A DNA stretch of 64,000 nt from Streptomyces globosus (GCF_003325375.1 NZ_CP030862.1:4343501-4407500), one strand, 5' to 3'; positions 22,138-31,456 are shown, counted from the first letter of the stretch. Program-made: numbers and translations. Notes: generated from the sequence alone by a model not told the origin.

Positions 22138-24660
22138 GTGACCCTCATTGATCAGCTCCCGCCGAACGCCGACCCCGACGCGCTCTTCGAGGCCTTCTCC
22201 TCGTGGGCGGAGGACCAGGGCATCACCCTGTACCCGGCCCAGGAGGAGGCGCTGATCGAGGTCGTCTCCGGAGCGAACGTGATCCTGTCCACCCCGACGG
22301 GCTCCGGCAAGAGCCTCGTCGCGGCGGGCGCGCACTTCACCGCGCTCGCCCAGGACAAGGTCACCTTCTACACAGCGCCCATCAAGGCGCTGGTGTCGGA
22401 GAAGTTCTTCGACCTGTGCAAGCTGTTCGGCACCGAGAACGTCGGCATGCTCACCGGCGACGCCTCGGTGAACGCCGACGCCCCGGTGATCTGCTGCACC
22501 GCCGAGGTGCTGGCGTCCATCGCGCTGCGGGACGGCAAGTACGCCGACATCGGCCAGGTCGTGATGGACGAGTTCCACTTCTATGCGGAGCCGGACCGCG
22601 GCTGGGCCTGGCAGATCCCGCTGCTGGAGCTCCCGCAGGCGCAGTTCGTCCTGATGTCGGCCACCCTCGGCGACGTGAAGCGGTTCGAGGAGGACCTCAC
22701 CCGCCGCACCGGCCGACCGACCTCGGTGGTCCGCTCGGCGACCCGGCCCGTCCCGCTGTCGTACGAGTACGTCACCACGCCGATCACCGACACGATCACC
22801 GAGCTGCTGGAGACGCGGCAGGCGCCCGTGTACATCGTGCACTTCACGCAGGCGCAGGCGGTCGAGCGGGCGCAGTCGCTGATGAGCATCAACATGTGCA
22901 CGCGCGAGGAGAAGGACAGGATCGCCGAGCTGATCGGCAACTTCCGCTTCACCACGAAGTTCGGCCAGAACCTCTCCCGCTACGTCCGGCACGGCATCGG
23001 CGTGCACCACGCGGGGATGCTGCCCAAGTACCGGCGCCTCGTGGAGAAACTGGCCCAGGCGGGCCTGCTCAAGGTGATCTGCGGCACCGACACCCTCGGC
23101 GTCGGCGTCAACGTCCCCATCCGCACCGTGCTGTTCACGGCGCTGACGAAGTACGACGGCAACCGGGTGCGCACGCTGCGCGCCCGCGAGTTCCACCAGA
23201 TCGCCGGCCGGGCCGGCCGGGCGGGCTTCGACACGGCGGGCTTCGTCGTCGCCCAGGCGCCGGAGCACGTCATCGAGAACGAGCGGGCGCTGGCGAAGGC
23301 GGGCGACGACCCGAAGAAGCGCCGCAAGGTCGTCCGGAAGAAGGCGCCCGAGGGCTTCGTCGCCTGGTCGGACACCACCTTCGAAAAACTGATCGCCGCC
23401 GAGCCGGAGCCGCTCACCTCCCGGTTCAAGGTCACCAACATCATGCTGCTGTCGGTGATCGCCCGCCCCGGTGACGCCTTCCAGGCGATGCGCAGCCTCC
23501 TGGAGGACAACCACGAGCCGCGCAAGGCCCAGCTGAGGCACATCCGGCGGGCGATCGCGATCTACCGCTCGCTCCTGGACGGCGGGGTGGTCGAGCAGCT
23601 CGACACCCCGGACGCCGAGGGCCGCACGATCCGGCTGACCGTCGACCTCCAGCAGGACTTCGCGCTGAACCAGCCGCTGTCGACGTTCGCGCTGGCCGCC
23701 TTCGACCTGCTGGACCCGGAGTCGCCGTCGTACGCGCTGGACATGGTGTCCGTCGTCGAGTCCACCCTGGACGACCCGCGCCAGATCCTGGCCGCGCAGC
23801 AGAACAAGGAGCGCGGGATCGCGGTCGGCGCGATGAAGGCGGACGGGATCGAGTACGAGGAGCGGATGGAGCGGCTCCAGGACATCACCTATCCCAAGCC
23901 CCTCGAGGAACTCCTGCTCCACGCCTACGACGTGTACCGCAAGAGCCACCCCTGGGTCGGCGACCACCCCGTCTCCCCCAAGTCGATCATCCGCGACATG
24001 TACGAACGCGCGATGACCTTCACCGAGTTCACCTCCTTCTACGAGCTCGCCCGCACCGAGGGCATCGTGCTGCGGTACCTGGCGAGCGCCTACAAGGCGC
24101 TGGACCACACCATCCCCGACGACCTCAAGTCGGAGGACCTGGAGGACCTCATCGCCTGGCTGGGCGAGCTGGTCCGCCAGGTGGACTCCAGCCTGCTCGA
24201 CGAGTGGGAGCAGCTGGCGAACCCGGAGCTGGAGACGGCGGAGGAGGCCCAGGAGAAGGCCGACCAGGTCAAGCCGGTCACCGCGAACGCGCGCGCCTTC
24301 CGCGTCCTGGTCCGCAACGCCATGTTCCGCCGGGTCGAGCTGGCCGCCCTGGACCGGGTCGACGAGCTGGGCGAACTCGACGGCGACTCCGGCTGGGACG
24401 CGGACGCGTGGGGCGAGGCGATGGACGCCTACTGGGACGAGTACGACGACCTCGGCACCGGCCCGGACGCACGCGGGCCGAAGCTGCTGCAGATCGAGGA
24501 GGACCCGGCCCACGGCCTGTGGCGCGTCCGCCAGACGTTCGCCGACCCGAACGGCGACCATGGCTGGGGCATCAGCGCCGAGGTCGACCTGGCCGCCTCC
24601 GACGAGGAGGGCCGGGCCGTGATCCGGCTGACCTCGGTCGGCGAGCTCGGCGCGCGCTGA
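22138..24660 (+). CDS. DEAD/DEAH-box (Ski2-like) helicase with DUF3516 domain
   Basis: About 840 residues. The helicase core has motif I STPTGSGKS, motif II VVMDEFHFY, motif III VLMSATLGD, motif V GTDTLGVGVNVP and motif VI HQIAGRAGRAGFD, all intact. The C-terminal half fits DUF3516, the extension typical of this actinobacterial helicase group. Its role is probably RNA or DNA unwinding in maintenance or RNA decay; it is not experimentally assigned to my knowledge. I prefer GTG 22138 (VTLIDQLPP) because it fits the usual N-terminus; ATG 22129 in the same frame adds three residues. It is followed by tesB after 52 bases. Confidence 0.9.
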   Translation: MTLIDQLPPNADPDALFEAFSSWAEDQGITLYPAQEEALIEVVSGANVILSTPTGSGKSLVAAGAHFTALAQDKVTFYTAPIKALVSEKFFDLCKLFGTENVGMLTGDASVNADAPVICCTAEVLASIALRDGKYADIGQVVMDEFHFYAEPDRGWAWQIPLLELPQAQFVLMSATLGDVKRFEEDLTRRTGRPTSVVRSATRPVPLSYEYVTTPITDTITELLETRQAPVYIVHFTQAQAVERAQSLMSINMCTREEKDRIAELIGNFRFTTKFGQNLSRYVRHGIGVHHAGMLPKYRRLVEKLAQAGLLKVICGTDTLGVGVNVPIRTVLFTALTKYDGNRVRTLRAREFHQIAGRAGRAGFDTAGFVVAQAPEHVIENERALAKAGDDPKKRRKVVRKKAPEGFVAWSDTTFEKLIAAEPEPLTSRFKVTNIMLLSVIARPGDAFQAMRSLLEDNHEPRKAQLRHIRRAIAIYRSLLDGGVVEQLDTPDAEGRTIRLTVDLQQDFALNQPLSTFALAAFDLLDPESPSYALDMVSVVESTLDDPRQILAAQQNKERGIAVGAMKADGIEYEERMERLQDITYPKPLEELLLHAYDVYRKSHPWVGDHPVSPKSIIRDMYERAMTFTEFTSFYELARTEGIVLRYLASAYKALDHTIPDDLKSEDLEDLIAWLGELVRQVDSSLLDEWEQLANPELETAEEAQEKADQVKPVTANARAFRVLVRNAMFRRVELAALDRVDELGELDGDSGWDADAWGEAMDAYWDEYDDLGTGPDARGPKLLQIEEDPAHGLWRVRQTFADPNGDHGWGISAEVDLAASDEEGRAVIRLTSVGELGAR

Positions 24661-24712
24661 CCGACACCCGCGGCCGACCGGACCCGCCGGACCCGACAGT
24701 GGAGAGGCTCTG

Positions 24713-25630
24713 ATGACGAACCCCGCCGAGAGACTGGTCGACCTGCTCGACCTGGAGCAGATCGAGGTCAACATCTTCCGCGGCGCGAGCCCGCAGGAGT
24801 CCCTCCAGCGGGTCTTCGGCGGGCAGGTCGCCGGCCAGGCCCTCGTCGCCGCCGGCCGTACCACCGAGGGCGACCGGCCCGTCCATTCACTCCACGCGTA
24901 CTTCCTGCGCCCCGGCATCCCCGGGGTGCCGATCGTGTACCAGGTGGAGCGGGTCCGGGACGGGCGGTCCTTCACCACCCGGCGCGTCACCGCCGTCCAA
25001 CAAGGCAAGACGATCTTCAACCTCACCGCTTCCTTCCACCATCCGGAGGAGGGCAGCATCGAGCACCAGCTGCCTCCCCGCCTCGACTTCCCCCACCCGG
25101 ACACGCTGCCGAAGGTCGCCGACGAGATCCGCGCACACCTCGGCGCACTGCCCGAGGCACTGGAGCGGATGGCCCGCCGCCAGCCCTTCGACATCCGGTA
25201 CGCGGACCGGCTCCGCTGGACGCCCGAGGAGCTCAAGGGCGCCGATCCGCGCAGCGCGGTGTGGATGCGCGCCGTCGGCCCGCTGGGCGACGACCCGCTG
25301 GTGCACACCTGCGCCCTCACCTACGCCAGTGACATGACCCTCCTCGACGCCGTGCGCCTCCCCGTGGAGCCCCTGTGGGGCACCCGCGGCTTCGACATGG
25401 CGTCCCTGGACCACGCCATGTGGTTCCACCGGCCCTTCCGCGCGGACGAGTGGTTCCTCTACGACCAGGAGTCGCCGATCGCGCACGGCGGACGCGGCCT
25501 GGCCCGCGGCCGCATCTACGACCTGGAGGGCAGGCTGCTGGTCTCCGTCGTCCAGGAAGGGCTCTTCCGCCCCTACCCGTCCGGGCGGCCGCAGCCGGCC
25601 GCTTCCGCCGAACCGACCCCGAAGAGCTGA
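24713..25630 (+). CDS. tesB: Acyl-CoA thioesterase II
   Basis: A 305-residue double hot-dog protein. The N-terminal hot-dog has VFGGQVAGQALVAAGRT and HSLHAYFLRPG. The C-terminal hot-dog has LTYASDMTLLD, whose Asp is the TesB catalytic residue, and SLDHAMWFHRPFRADEW. It hydrolyses medium- and long-chain acyl-CoA to free acid and CoA in the cytosol. GAGAGG lies just before the ATG. It probably forms an operon with the next gene, eight bases downstream. Confidence 0.93.
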   Translation: MTNPAERLVDLLDLEQIEVNIFRGASPQESLQRVFGGQVAGQALVAAGRTTEGDRPVHSLHAYFLRPGIPGVPIVYQVERVRDGRSFTTRRVTAVQQGKTIFNLTASFHHPEEGSIEHQLPPRLDFPHPDTLPKVADEIRAHLGALPEALERMARRQPFDIRYADRLRWTPEELKGADPRSAVWMRAVGPLGDDPLVHTCALTYASDMTLLDAVRLPVEPLWGTRGFDMASLDHAMWFHRPFRADEWFLYDQESPIAHGGRGLARGRIYDLEGRLLVSVVQEGLFRPYPSGRPQPAASAEPTPKS

Positions 25631-25638
25631 GCACACCC

Positions 25639-26040
25639 ATGCCGACCCCGGCCCACCCCTGCCCCTGCGGGCTGCCCGCCGCCTATGCGGACTGCTGCGG
25701 CCGCTTCCACTCCGGCGCGGGGCAGGCCCCGACCGCCGAGCTGCTGATGCGCTCCCGCTTCAGCGCCTTCGCCGTCGGCGACACCTCCTACCTGATGCGC
25801 TCCTGGCACCCTGCCACCCGCCCCGACCGGCTCGACCTCGACCCGGAGCAGCGCTGGGTGAAGCTGGACATCCTGGGTACCGACCGCGGCGGGCTGTTCG
25901 AGACGGAGGGCTCGGTGGAGTTCCGGGCGCACTACCGCGAGGGCCGGCACACCGGCTCGCTGCACGAGAACAGCGCGTTCAGCCGGGAGGGCGGGGCCTG
26001 GGTCTACGTCGGTCCCCTCTCCCCGGTCGCGTTCGACTGA
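25639..26040 (+). CDS. YchJ family protein (UPF0225, SEC-C-like zinc motif)
   Basis: A 133-residue protein. The N-terminal CPCGLPAAYADCCGRFH segment is the SEC-C-like zinc-binding motif, followed by the conserved LMRSRFSAFAVGDTSYLMRSWH and the beta-rich VEFRAHY ... LHENSAF core of the YchJ/DUF4440-like fold. Function is unknown; SEC-C motifs often mediate protein or ribosome contacts. The ATG at 25639 starts eight bases after tesB. Its last 37 bases overlap the convergent DUF6397-type gene. Confidence 0.9.
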   Translation: MPTPAHPCPCGLPAAYADCCGRFHSGAGQAPTAELLMRSRFSAFAVGDTSYLMRSWHPATRPDRLDLDPEQRWVKLDILGTDRGGLFETEGSVEFRAHYREGRHTGSLHENSAFSREGGAWVYVGPLSPVAFD

Positions 26041-26855
26041 GCCCGCGCCCCGGTGAGGGCGAAGTCCAGACTGGTGCGGTACCACCGGACCTCGTCCGGC
26101 TGGTCCGCCGGCAGCAGCCGCTGCGCCACGGCCGCGGCCGCCGGGATCTGCGGGTGCCCGTACGGCGGGGGCGGGCCGAGCGCGGCGAGCACCATCCGCT
26201 CCGCCGGGTCGGGGACGGCCCGCGCCAGCTCCTCCTCCGGGAGGACGGAGGCCAGGACGGCGGCCCGCTCCCAGAGGTCGGCGGTCCGGCCCAGCAGCAG
26301 CTCCACATGCCTTCCCCGCCAGCGGCGGGGCCGCAGGTCCGCCCCTCGGGCCATCAGCTCCCGGTCCTCCGGGGTGACGCCGCCGTGCAGCAGGGCCGGT
26401 CGGCGCTCGCCGAACTCCCGCAGCTCCGCGGCGAGGTAGAGCCACACCACCGCCCGGTACCGGTTGATGCGGTAGCCGACGGGGGTCAGGTGCCCGCACC
26501 GGGCGAGCCGCGTGAACCGGGTCGGTCCGATACCGAGCACGGCGGACGCGGCGCCCGCCCCGGCCACCGTCTCGACCTGCGCCCGAAGCGTCTCCGGGAA
26601 CCCCTCGGCCGCCCGGACGCGCTCCAGCTCCGCCCGCGCGTACCGCGCCGCACCGCCCGGCGCGGGCGGTCCGGCCCGTACGATGCCGAGCTGTACGGCG
26701 CGGGCGAACTCGCTCCTGTTGAGGCCGAGTTCACCGGCGGCGCGCACTCCGCCGACCGCCGCTCCCGGCGGCAGGGGCCCCGCCGCTGCGGCCCCGCCGT
26801 CCTCCGGGCCTGCGGCTTCCCCGCCCCTCGGGCGCTCCTGCGTCGCGAGCTTCAT
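26004..26855 (-). CDS. DUF6397-type protein of unknown function
   Basis: A 283-residue protein of a Streptomyces-restricted type. Recurrent helix-turn-helix-like segments (LGLNRSEFARAVQLGIVR near residues 45-62 and VLGIGPTRFTRLARCGHLTPVGYRINRYRAVVWLYLAAEL near 105-145) suggest DNA binding, although no function is known to me. GAGGGGGA sits six bases before the ATG; the GTG at 26870 would place this site inside the coding region. The 3' end overlaps ychJ tail-to-tail by 37 bases. Confidence 0.7.
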   Translation of the reverse strand: MKLATQERPRGGEAAGPEDGGAAAAGPLPPGAAVGGVRAAGELGLNRSEFARAVQLGIVRAGPPAPGGAARYARAELERVRAAEGFPETLRAQVETVAGAGAASAVLGIGPTRFTRLARCGHLTPVGYRINRYRAVVWLYLAAELREFGERRPALLHGGVTPEDRELMARGADLRPRRWRGRHVELLLGRTADLWERAAVLASVLPEEELARAVPDPAERMVLAALGPPPPYGHPQIPAAAAVAQRLLPADQPDEVRWYRTSLDFALTGARAQSNATGERGPT

Positions 26856-26867
26856 GGCCGTCCCCCT

Positions 26868-26891
26868 CACACATCGCGATTACTCTGTGTG
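26868..26891. promoter_or_regulatory. Inverted repeat CACACA-N12-TGTGTG
   Basis: It spans the leader just upstream of the DUF6397-type gene start. It could be an autoregulatory site for that putative DNA-binding protein. It is short and unproven. Confidence 0.3.
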
Positions 26892-26969
26892 ACGAAGGTA
26901 GTCTGCCGCCGCCCCTCCGCGCGAGGCCTGTGGACAACCCGCCCCGCACCGCCGCGGCCTGGCCTCCCG

Positions 26970-27368
26970 TCAGCCCCCGGTGATCCGCCGCTCGGCCACC
27001 CCGAGGTGCTCCCCCACCCGGTTGACCAGCAGCGTCATCTCGTACGCGACCTGGCCGACGTCCGACTCCGCCGTGCTCAGCACGCACAGCGAGCTGCCCG
27101 CCCCGGCCGCCATGACGAAGAGGACCCCTTCGTCGAACTCGACCATCGTCTGCCGTACCTCGCCCGCCCCGAAGTGCCGGCCCGACCCCTTGGCCAGGCT
27201 CTGGAGCCCCGCCGCGACGGCGGCCAGGTACTCGGCGTCCTCGCGGACCAGGCCTGCGCTTGCGCCCGTGACCAGGCCGTCGTTGGAGAGCACCACCGCG
27301 TGCCGCACCTGCCGGACCCTGCGGGACAGGTCGTCCAGCAGCCAGTCGAGCTGCTTGTCCCATGCCAT
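26970..27368 (-). CDS. Roadblock/LC7 domain protein (extra CvnB-like copy)
   Basis: A 132-residue roadblock/LC7 protein, similar throughout to the CvnB of the adjoining conservon (QLDWLLDDLSRRVRQVRHAVVLSNDGL; HFGAGEVRQTMVEFDEGVLFVMAAG). Roadblock proteins act with small GTPases as regulators or GAP-like partners. It lies 156 bases downstream of cvnD in the same direction and looks like a duplicated member of the conservon. GGGGAGGGG precedes the ATG at 27368; the open frame continues upstream without support. Confidence 0.88.
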   Translation of the reverse strand: MAWDKQLDWLLDDLSRRVRQVRHAVVLSNDGLVTGASAGLVREDAEYLAAVAAGLQSLAKGSGRHFGAGEVRQTMVEFDEGVLFVMAAGAGSSLCVLSTAESDVGQVAYEMTLLVNRVGEHLGVAERRITGG

Positions 27369-27524
27369 GTCGAGCCCCTCCCCGTCGGCGCCGCCGCGGC
27401 CGCGCCACACCCCGCGTACCAGTGCCGCAAGCCTTCCCCACCAGTGGCTCCCCGGCAAGGAGGACACCGCACGGAGAAGGGGAGGACTCGAAACGCCGCG
27501 CTGCCCGGCGGGACGGGCCTGCCC

Positions 27525-28178
27525 TCAGCCGGCGCCGGGCCCCGCCTCCACGGCCTCCAGCAGCCGCGCCGTGTGCACGCGCCCGGCGTACTCGACGAGC
27601 CTGATCAGCACTTCCTTCCCCGAATCGCGGTCCCGCGCGTCGCACAGCACCACCGGAGTCCCCCGCTCCAGGTCCAGGGCGCGCGCCACCTCGTCCGCCG
27701 CGTAGCGCCCGGAGTCGCTGAAGCAGTTGACGGCCACGACGAACGGGATGCGCCGGTGCTCGAAGTAGTCCACCGCGGGGAAGCAGTCCTGCAGCCGCCG
27801 CGTGTCCGCCAGCACCACCGCCCCGAGTGCGCCCTGCGCCAGCTCGTCCCACAGGAACCAGAACCGGTCCTGGCCGGGTGTCCCGAACAGGTACAGGGAA
27901 AGCCCGGACCGGATGGTGATCCGCCCGAAGTCCATCGCCACCGTCGTGGTGGTCTTGCGCTCCACCCCTCCGGTGTCGTCGACCAGCTCGCCGGCCTCGC
28001 TGAGCCGCTCCTCCGTCCGGAGCGGCCTGATCTCGCTGACCGCGCCGACCATCGTGGTCTTGCCGACCCCGAAGCCGCCCGCGACGAGGATCTTCAGCGC
28101 CAGCGCAGCGGGGTCCGGACCCTCGTCCGCCCCGGCGGCCGTCTCCGGCCCTGCGGCCACATCGTGTCGTCCCATCAC
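27525..28178 (-). CDS. cvnD: CvnD-like GTPase (conservon 1)
   Basis: About 217 residues, a Ras-like GTP-binding protein of the conservon type. G1 is GGFGVGKTT. The G3 region is FGTPGQDRFWFLW. G4 is an atypical VAVNCF in place of NKxD, as usual in this family. CvnD works with CvnA-C in a membrane-associated complex compared with eukaryotic GPCR systems and affects development and antibiotic production. The GTG at 28178 overlaps the cvnC stop (GTGA), the same junction as cvnB/cvnC; ATG 28175 is equally possible. The N-terminal 25 residues are Ala/Pro-rich. Confidence 0.92.
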   Translation of the reverse strand: MMGRHDVAAGPETAAGADEGPDPAALALKILVAGGFGVGKTTMVGAVSEIRPLRTEERLSEAGELVDDTGGVERKTTTTVAMDFGRITIRSGLSLYLFGTPGQDRFWFLWDELAQGALGAVVLADTRRLQDCFPAVDYFEHRRIPFVVAVNCFSDSGRYAADEVARALDLERGTPVVLCDARDRDSGKEVLIRLVEYAGRVHTARLLEAVEAGPGAG

Positions 28179-28570
28179 AGTGCTCTCAATCCCTCGATGA
28201 CTTCCCGCAGGATCCGCATCTCCGGCAGCCGGGCCGGCGGCACCGGCCGGCCAACCCGGACGTGTCCCGCCTCCAACAGGTCGCCCAGCAGCACCCGCAC
28301 CACCCCGACGGGCAGGTCGGCGTCGGCGGCGAGTTCCGCCACCGACTGCGTCCCCGCCCGGCACAGGCGCAGCAGGGCCTCGTGCTCCGGCCCCGGCAGG
28401 GTGCCCGCGGCGGCGCCGGCCTCCACCGCGACCAGGGCGATCAGGTCGAAGCGGACGCCGTGCGGTCCCGGTTCCGTACGCCCGCCCGTCACGGCGTACG
28501 GCCGCACGAGCGGGCCCGCGTCGGCGTCGTACCAGCGGCCGTCGTCCGCCGGCCCGGCCGTGCCGCTCAC
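28175..28570 (-). CDS. cvnC: CvnC-like DUF742 protein (conservon 1)
   Basis: A 131-residue DUF742 protein: LVRPYAVTGGRT near residues 19-30, FDLIALV, and a winged-helix-like C-terminus (AELAADADLPVGVVRVLLGDLLEAGHVRV). In conservons CvnC pairs with CvnB and D; the HTH-like fold suggests nucleic acid or protein contacts. It starts at GTG 28570 within the GTGA overlap with the cvnB stop. Confidence 0.9.
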   Translation of the reverse strand: MSGTAGPADDGRWYDADAGPLVRPYAVTGGRTEPGPHGVRFDLIALVAVEAGAAAGTLPGPEHEALLRLCRAGTQSVAELAADADLPVGVVRVLLGDLLEAGHVRVGRPVPPARLPEMRILREVIEGLRAL

Positions 28571-29013
28571 CCTGCGGCCGGCGGACGGGCGGCGGACCGC
28601 GGCCGGGTCTGCAGGTGCTCGCCGACGCGCTTCACCAGCCGGGCCATCTCGTACGCGACCAGCCCGACGTCGGTGCCGGCGCCGCTGAGGACGGCCAGGC
28701 ACGAGCCGTCGCCGGCGGCCGCGACGAAGAGGAACGCCTCGTCCATCTCCACCAGCGTCTGGCGCACGCCCCCGGCGTGGAAGTGCCGGCCCGCGCCCTT
28801 GGCGAGGCTGTGGAAGCCGGAGGCGACGGCCGCCAGGTGGTCCGCGTCCTCGCGGTCCAGTGCGCTGGACGCGCCCACCGCCAGCCCGTCGTGGGAGAGG
28901 ACCACGGCGTGGCGGACTTCCCGGACCCGGACCACCAGCTCGTCCAGCAGCCAGTCGAGGCCGACCCTCCCGGGGATGCCGGCGACGCCGCCGTGTGCCT
29001 GGTGCTCGCTCAT
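28567..29013 (-). CDS. cvnB: CvnB-like roadblock/LC7 protein (conservon 1)
   Basis: A 148-residue roadblock domain protein (LDWLLDELVVRVREVRHAVVLSHDGLAVGAS; HFHAGGVRQTLVEMDEAFLFVAAAG). It is the presumed partner of the CvnD GTPase and the CvnA sensor. AAGGAGA is placed seven bases before the ATG, which overlaps the cvnA stop (ATGA at 29013-29010). A near-copy lies downstream at 26970-27368. Confidence 0.93.
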   Translation of the reverse strand: MSEHQAHGGVAGIPGRVGLDWLLDELVVRVREVRHAVVLSHDGLAVGASSALDREDADHLAAVASGFHSLAKGAGRHFHAGGVRQTLVEMDEAFLFVAAAGDGSCLAVLSGAGTDVGLVAYEMARLVKRVGEHLQTRPRSAARPPAAG

Positions 29014-31424
29014 CGTGTGTCTCCTTCGCCGCCCGGGCGGGCGGGCTTCTCCTGTGCACCCCGGACCCAGCCGGCCCGGTAGGCCGCCATCCGGTCCCTG
29101 GCCTGTTCCGGGCTGGGCCCCTCGGCCTCTTCGGCGGGGCGGGCCGCGGCCTGCGGCTCCTGCGGCAGCCGGCGCAGCTGCGGCGCCAGGCCGGCCTGGC
29201 GCGTCCGGCGCGGCAGGCCGCCCCTCGAGGCTGCCGGCGCGGCGGCCGCCGCCGGGCAGGGTGAGGGCGGGCGCACGGACGGTCCCGTACGCGGCTGCGG
29301 CAGGACCGGCGGCGCCGCGCCCACTGCGGCGCCCTCCTCCGGCAGGCCGCCGGCCCCGGTGGAGCCGGGCCCCGCGGCGGACGGCACGGCCGGCTCCGGC
29401 GCGGGCTCCTCCTCCGGTGCGCCCCGGAGGAGGGGCTGCGGCAGCAGCACCACCGCGGTGGTGCCGCCGTACGGAGAGGGGCGCAGGTGGACGCGTACGC
29501 CGTGCCGGGCCGCGAGGCGGCTCACGACGAAGAGCCCGAGCCGGTCGCTGTCGAAGAGGTCCAGGGCGCCCGACTGCGCGATCCGCCGGTTGGCCTCGTC
29601 AAGGGTCTCCCGGCCCATGCCGAGTCCGCGGTCCTCGACCTCCAGGACGTACCCGGCGCCGACGGGCTCGCCGCTGACCCGGACCGCGGTGTGGGGCGGG
29701 GAGAACTGGGCCGCGTTCTCGATCAGTTCGGCGAGGAGGTGGGTGAGGTCGGCGACGGCCGCGCCCGCGACGGCGGCGTCGGCGAGCCCCCGCACCTCGA
29801 CGCGTTGGTACTCCTCGATCTCGGAGACCGCGGCCCGCACCACCGCGGACAGCGGGACCGGCATGCGCCAGGCCCTCCCCGGGGCAGCGCCCGACAGGAT
29901 GATCAGGCTCTCGGCGTGCCGCCGCATACGGGTGGTGAGGTGGTCGAGGCGGAAGAGGTCGCCCAGCTCGGCGGGGTCGTCCGCGCGGCGCTCCATCGAG
30001 TCGAGCAGGGTGAGCTGCTTGTGGACGAGGACCTGGCTGCGGCGGGCGAGGTTGACGAAGACGCCGCCGATGCCGCCGGCGAGCTCGGCCCGCTCCGCGG
30101 CGGCTCCGAGCGCGGCCCGGTGCACGGTGGCCAGCGCCTCCCCCACCTGGGCGATCTCGCCCTCCGCGGTCGGCCCGGGCGGGGCCTCGGCGTCGATGTC
30201 GATGTCCTGCCCGGCGCGGAGGCGTTCCATGGCGTGGGGCAGTCGGCGGCGGGCGATGTCCAGCGCGGTGTCGCGGAGGGCGGCGAGTTCGACGACAAGG
30301 CCCCGGCCGATGCGCACGGAGATCGCGAGCGCGGCGCCGACGGCGAGCAGTCCGAGCAGGACGGCCGCGCCGGCGGGGCCGCGGACACTACGGGCGACGG
30401 GGTCGCCGCGGTCCGCGGCGGCGGCGTGTGCGGCGGCTTCGGCGTCGCGCAGGGATGCGCTGACGGAGGCGTACGCGGCGTCCCAGCCGGCGGGCGGCTG
30501 CTGCGCGGTCTCCCTGGCTGCCTGCTTGGCCGCGGCCTTCACGGTGTCCTTGGCCGGGCCCCCGGACGGCTCCGGCTCCGCCGCCAGGGCGCGGTCCTCG
30601 GCGGCAGTGAGTTCGGCGTACGCGGAGCTCCCGGCAGCGGACTGCCAGGCGGCCTGCCCGGCGGCGGGGAGGTCGCCGGTTGCGACGGCGGTGAGGGTGC
30701 GGCGGGCCTCGACGAGGCCGGCGAGACGGCGAACCGATTCGGCGGTGCGCGGGCCGGGCGCCGCCATCAGCGCGTCCTCGCGGGAGAGGAGCTCCCCCGC
30801 CCGGGTGAACTCCAGCAGGACCCGGGCTTCGGTGCCGAGGTCGGGCCGGTCGCCGCCGGCGAGGGCGCCGAGGACGCCGAGGGCGGCGTCGACCACGCGG
30901 TTGTACGCCTCGTAGGCGGCATCCGGGGTGGCCCGGCGGTCGGCGGTGTCCCTGCGGACGGCGGCGAGCCCTTCGGCGCCCGCGACGAACTCCCGCAGCC
31001 GGACGGCGACCGCGGTGCGCTGCCCGCCGGATTCGGCCACGGTGTGCCGGTCGCCGAGGCGGAGCCGCCGGACCGCGGCGTCGGTGCGGCGCATCTGCTT
31101 CTCCAGGTCGGCAGCGCGCTCGCCGGCCGGTGCGGCGGCCGCGAGGAGGCGCACGGCGGCGCGCCGTTCGGCCTGGAGCTCCGTCACGGCTGCGGCGACG
31201 GGCGTGCGGATCTGCCGGTCGATGTCCTGGACGCGGCTCATGCGGGCGATGTCCCGGGCGGTGCCGACGGTGGTGAGGCCCCAGAGGGCGAGCAGCGCGA
31301 CGACCGGGACCATCAGGAGCGAGACGACCTTCGCGCGGACGGTCGCCGGACGGGGGAGCCGGCGGGTGCGGGGCGCGGACTGCGGCGGCGCTGCTGCGTC
31401 CGGTTGTCTCCGGGGTGTGGGCAT
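29010..31424 (-). CDS. cvnA: CvnA-like nitrate/nitrite-sensor (NIT) type histidine kinase (conservon 1)
   Basis: An 804-residue membrane sensor. A transmembrane helix at about residues 33-55 is followed by a helical extracellular NIT-type domain (about 60-330), a second membrane helix near 340-365, a HAMP-like linker and a kinase-like region with LFRLDHLTTRMRRHAESL. The ATPase domain has N-box LIENAAQFSPP, G1 box EDRGLGMG and G2 box YGGTTAVVLLP. The C-terminal 150 residues are Pro/Ala-rich and disordered. CvnA senses an external cue and signals through CvnB-D. GAGGAG lies just before the ATG at 31424; the MHYT gene ends 32 bases upstream. Confidence 0.93.
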   Translation of the reverse strand: MPTPRRQPDAAAPPQSAPRTRRLPRPATVRAKVVSLLMVPVVALLALWGLTTVGTARDIARMSRVQDIDRQIRTPVAAAVTELQAERRAAVRLLAAAAPAGERAADLEKQMRRTDAAVRRLRLGDRHTVAESGGQRTAVAVRLREFVAGAEGLAAVRRDTADRRATPDAAYEAYNRVVDAALGVLGALAGGDRPDLGTEARVLLEFTRAGELLSREDALMAAPGPRTAESVRRLAGLVEARRTLTAVATGDLPAAGQAAWQSAAGSSAYAELTAAEDRALAAEPEPSGGPAKDTVKAAAKQAARETAQQPPAGWDAAYASVSASLRDAEAAAHAAAADRGDPVARSVRGPAGAAVLLGLLAVGAALAISVRIGRGLVVELAALRDTALDIARRRLPHAMERLRAGQDIDIDAEAPPGPTAEGEIAQVGEALATVHRAALGAAAERAELAGGIGGVFVNLARRSQVLVHKQLTLLDSMERRADDPAELGDLFRLDHLTTRMRRHAESLIILSGAAPGRAWRMPVPLSAVVRAAVSEIEEYQRVEVRGLADAAVAGAAVADLTHLLAELIENAAQFSPPHTAVRVSGEPVGAGYVLEVEDRGLGMGRETLDEANRRIAQSGALDLFDSDRLGLFVVSRLAARHGVRVHLRPSPYGGTTAVVLLPQPLLRGAPEEEPAPEPAVPSAAGPGSTGAGGLPEEGAAVGAAPPVLPQPRTGPSVRPPSPCPAAAAAPAASRGGLPRRTRQAGLAPQLRRLPQEPQAAARPAEEAEGPSPEQARDRMAAYRAGWVRGAQEKPARPGGEGDTR

Positions 31425-31456
31425 CTGCTCCTCGTTCCGGGGCGGGTCGGGTCTGG

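Noticed and set aside
22105..25320. Minus-strand 1071-codon open frame
   Set aside because: Antisense shadow of the helicase and tesB genes; low-complexity translation.
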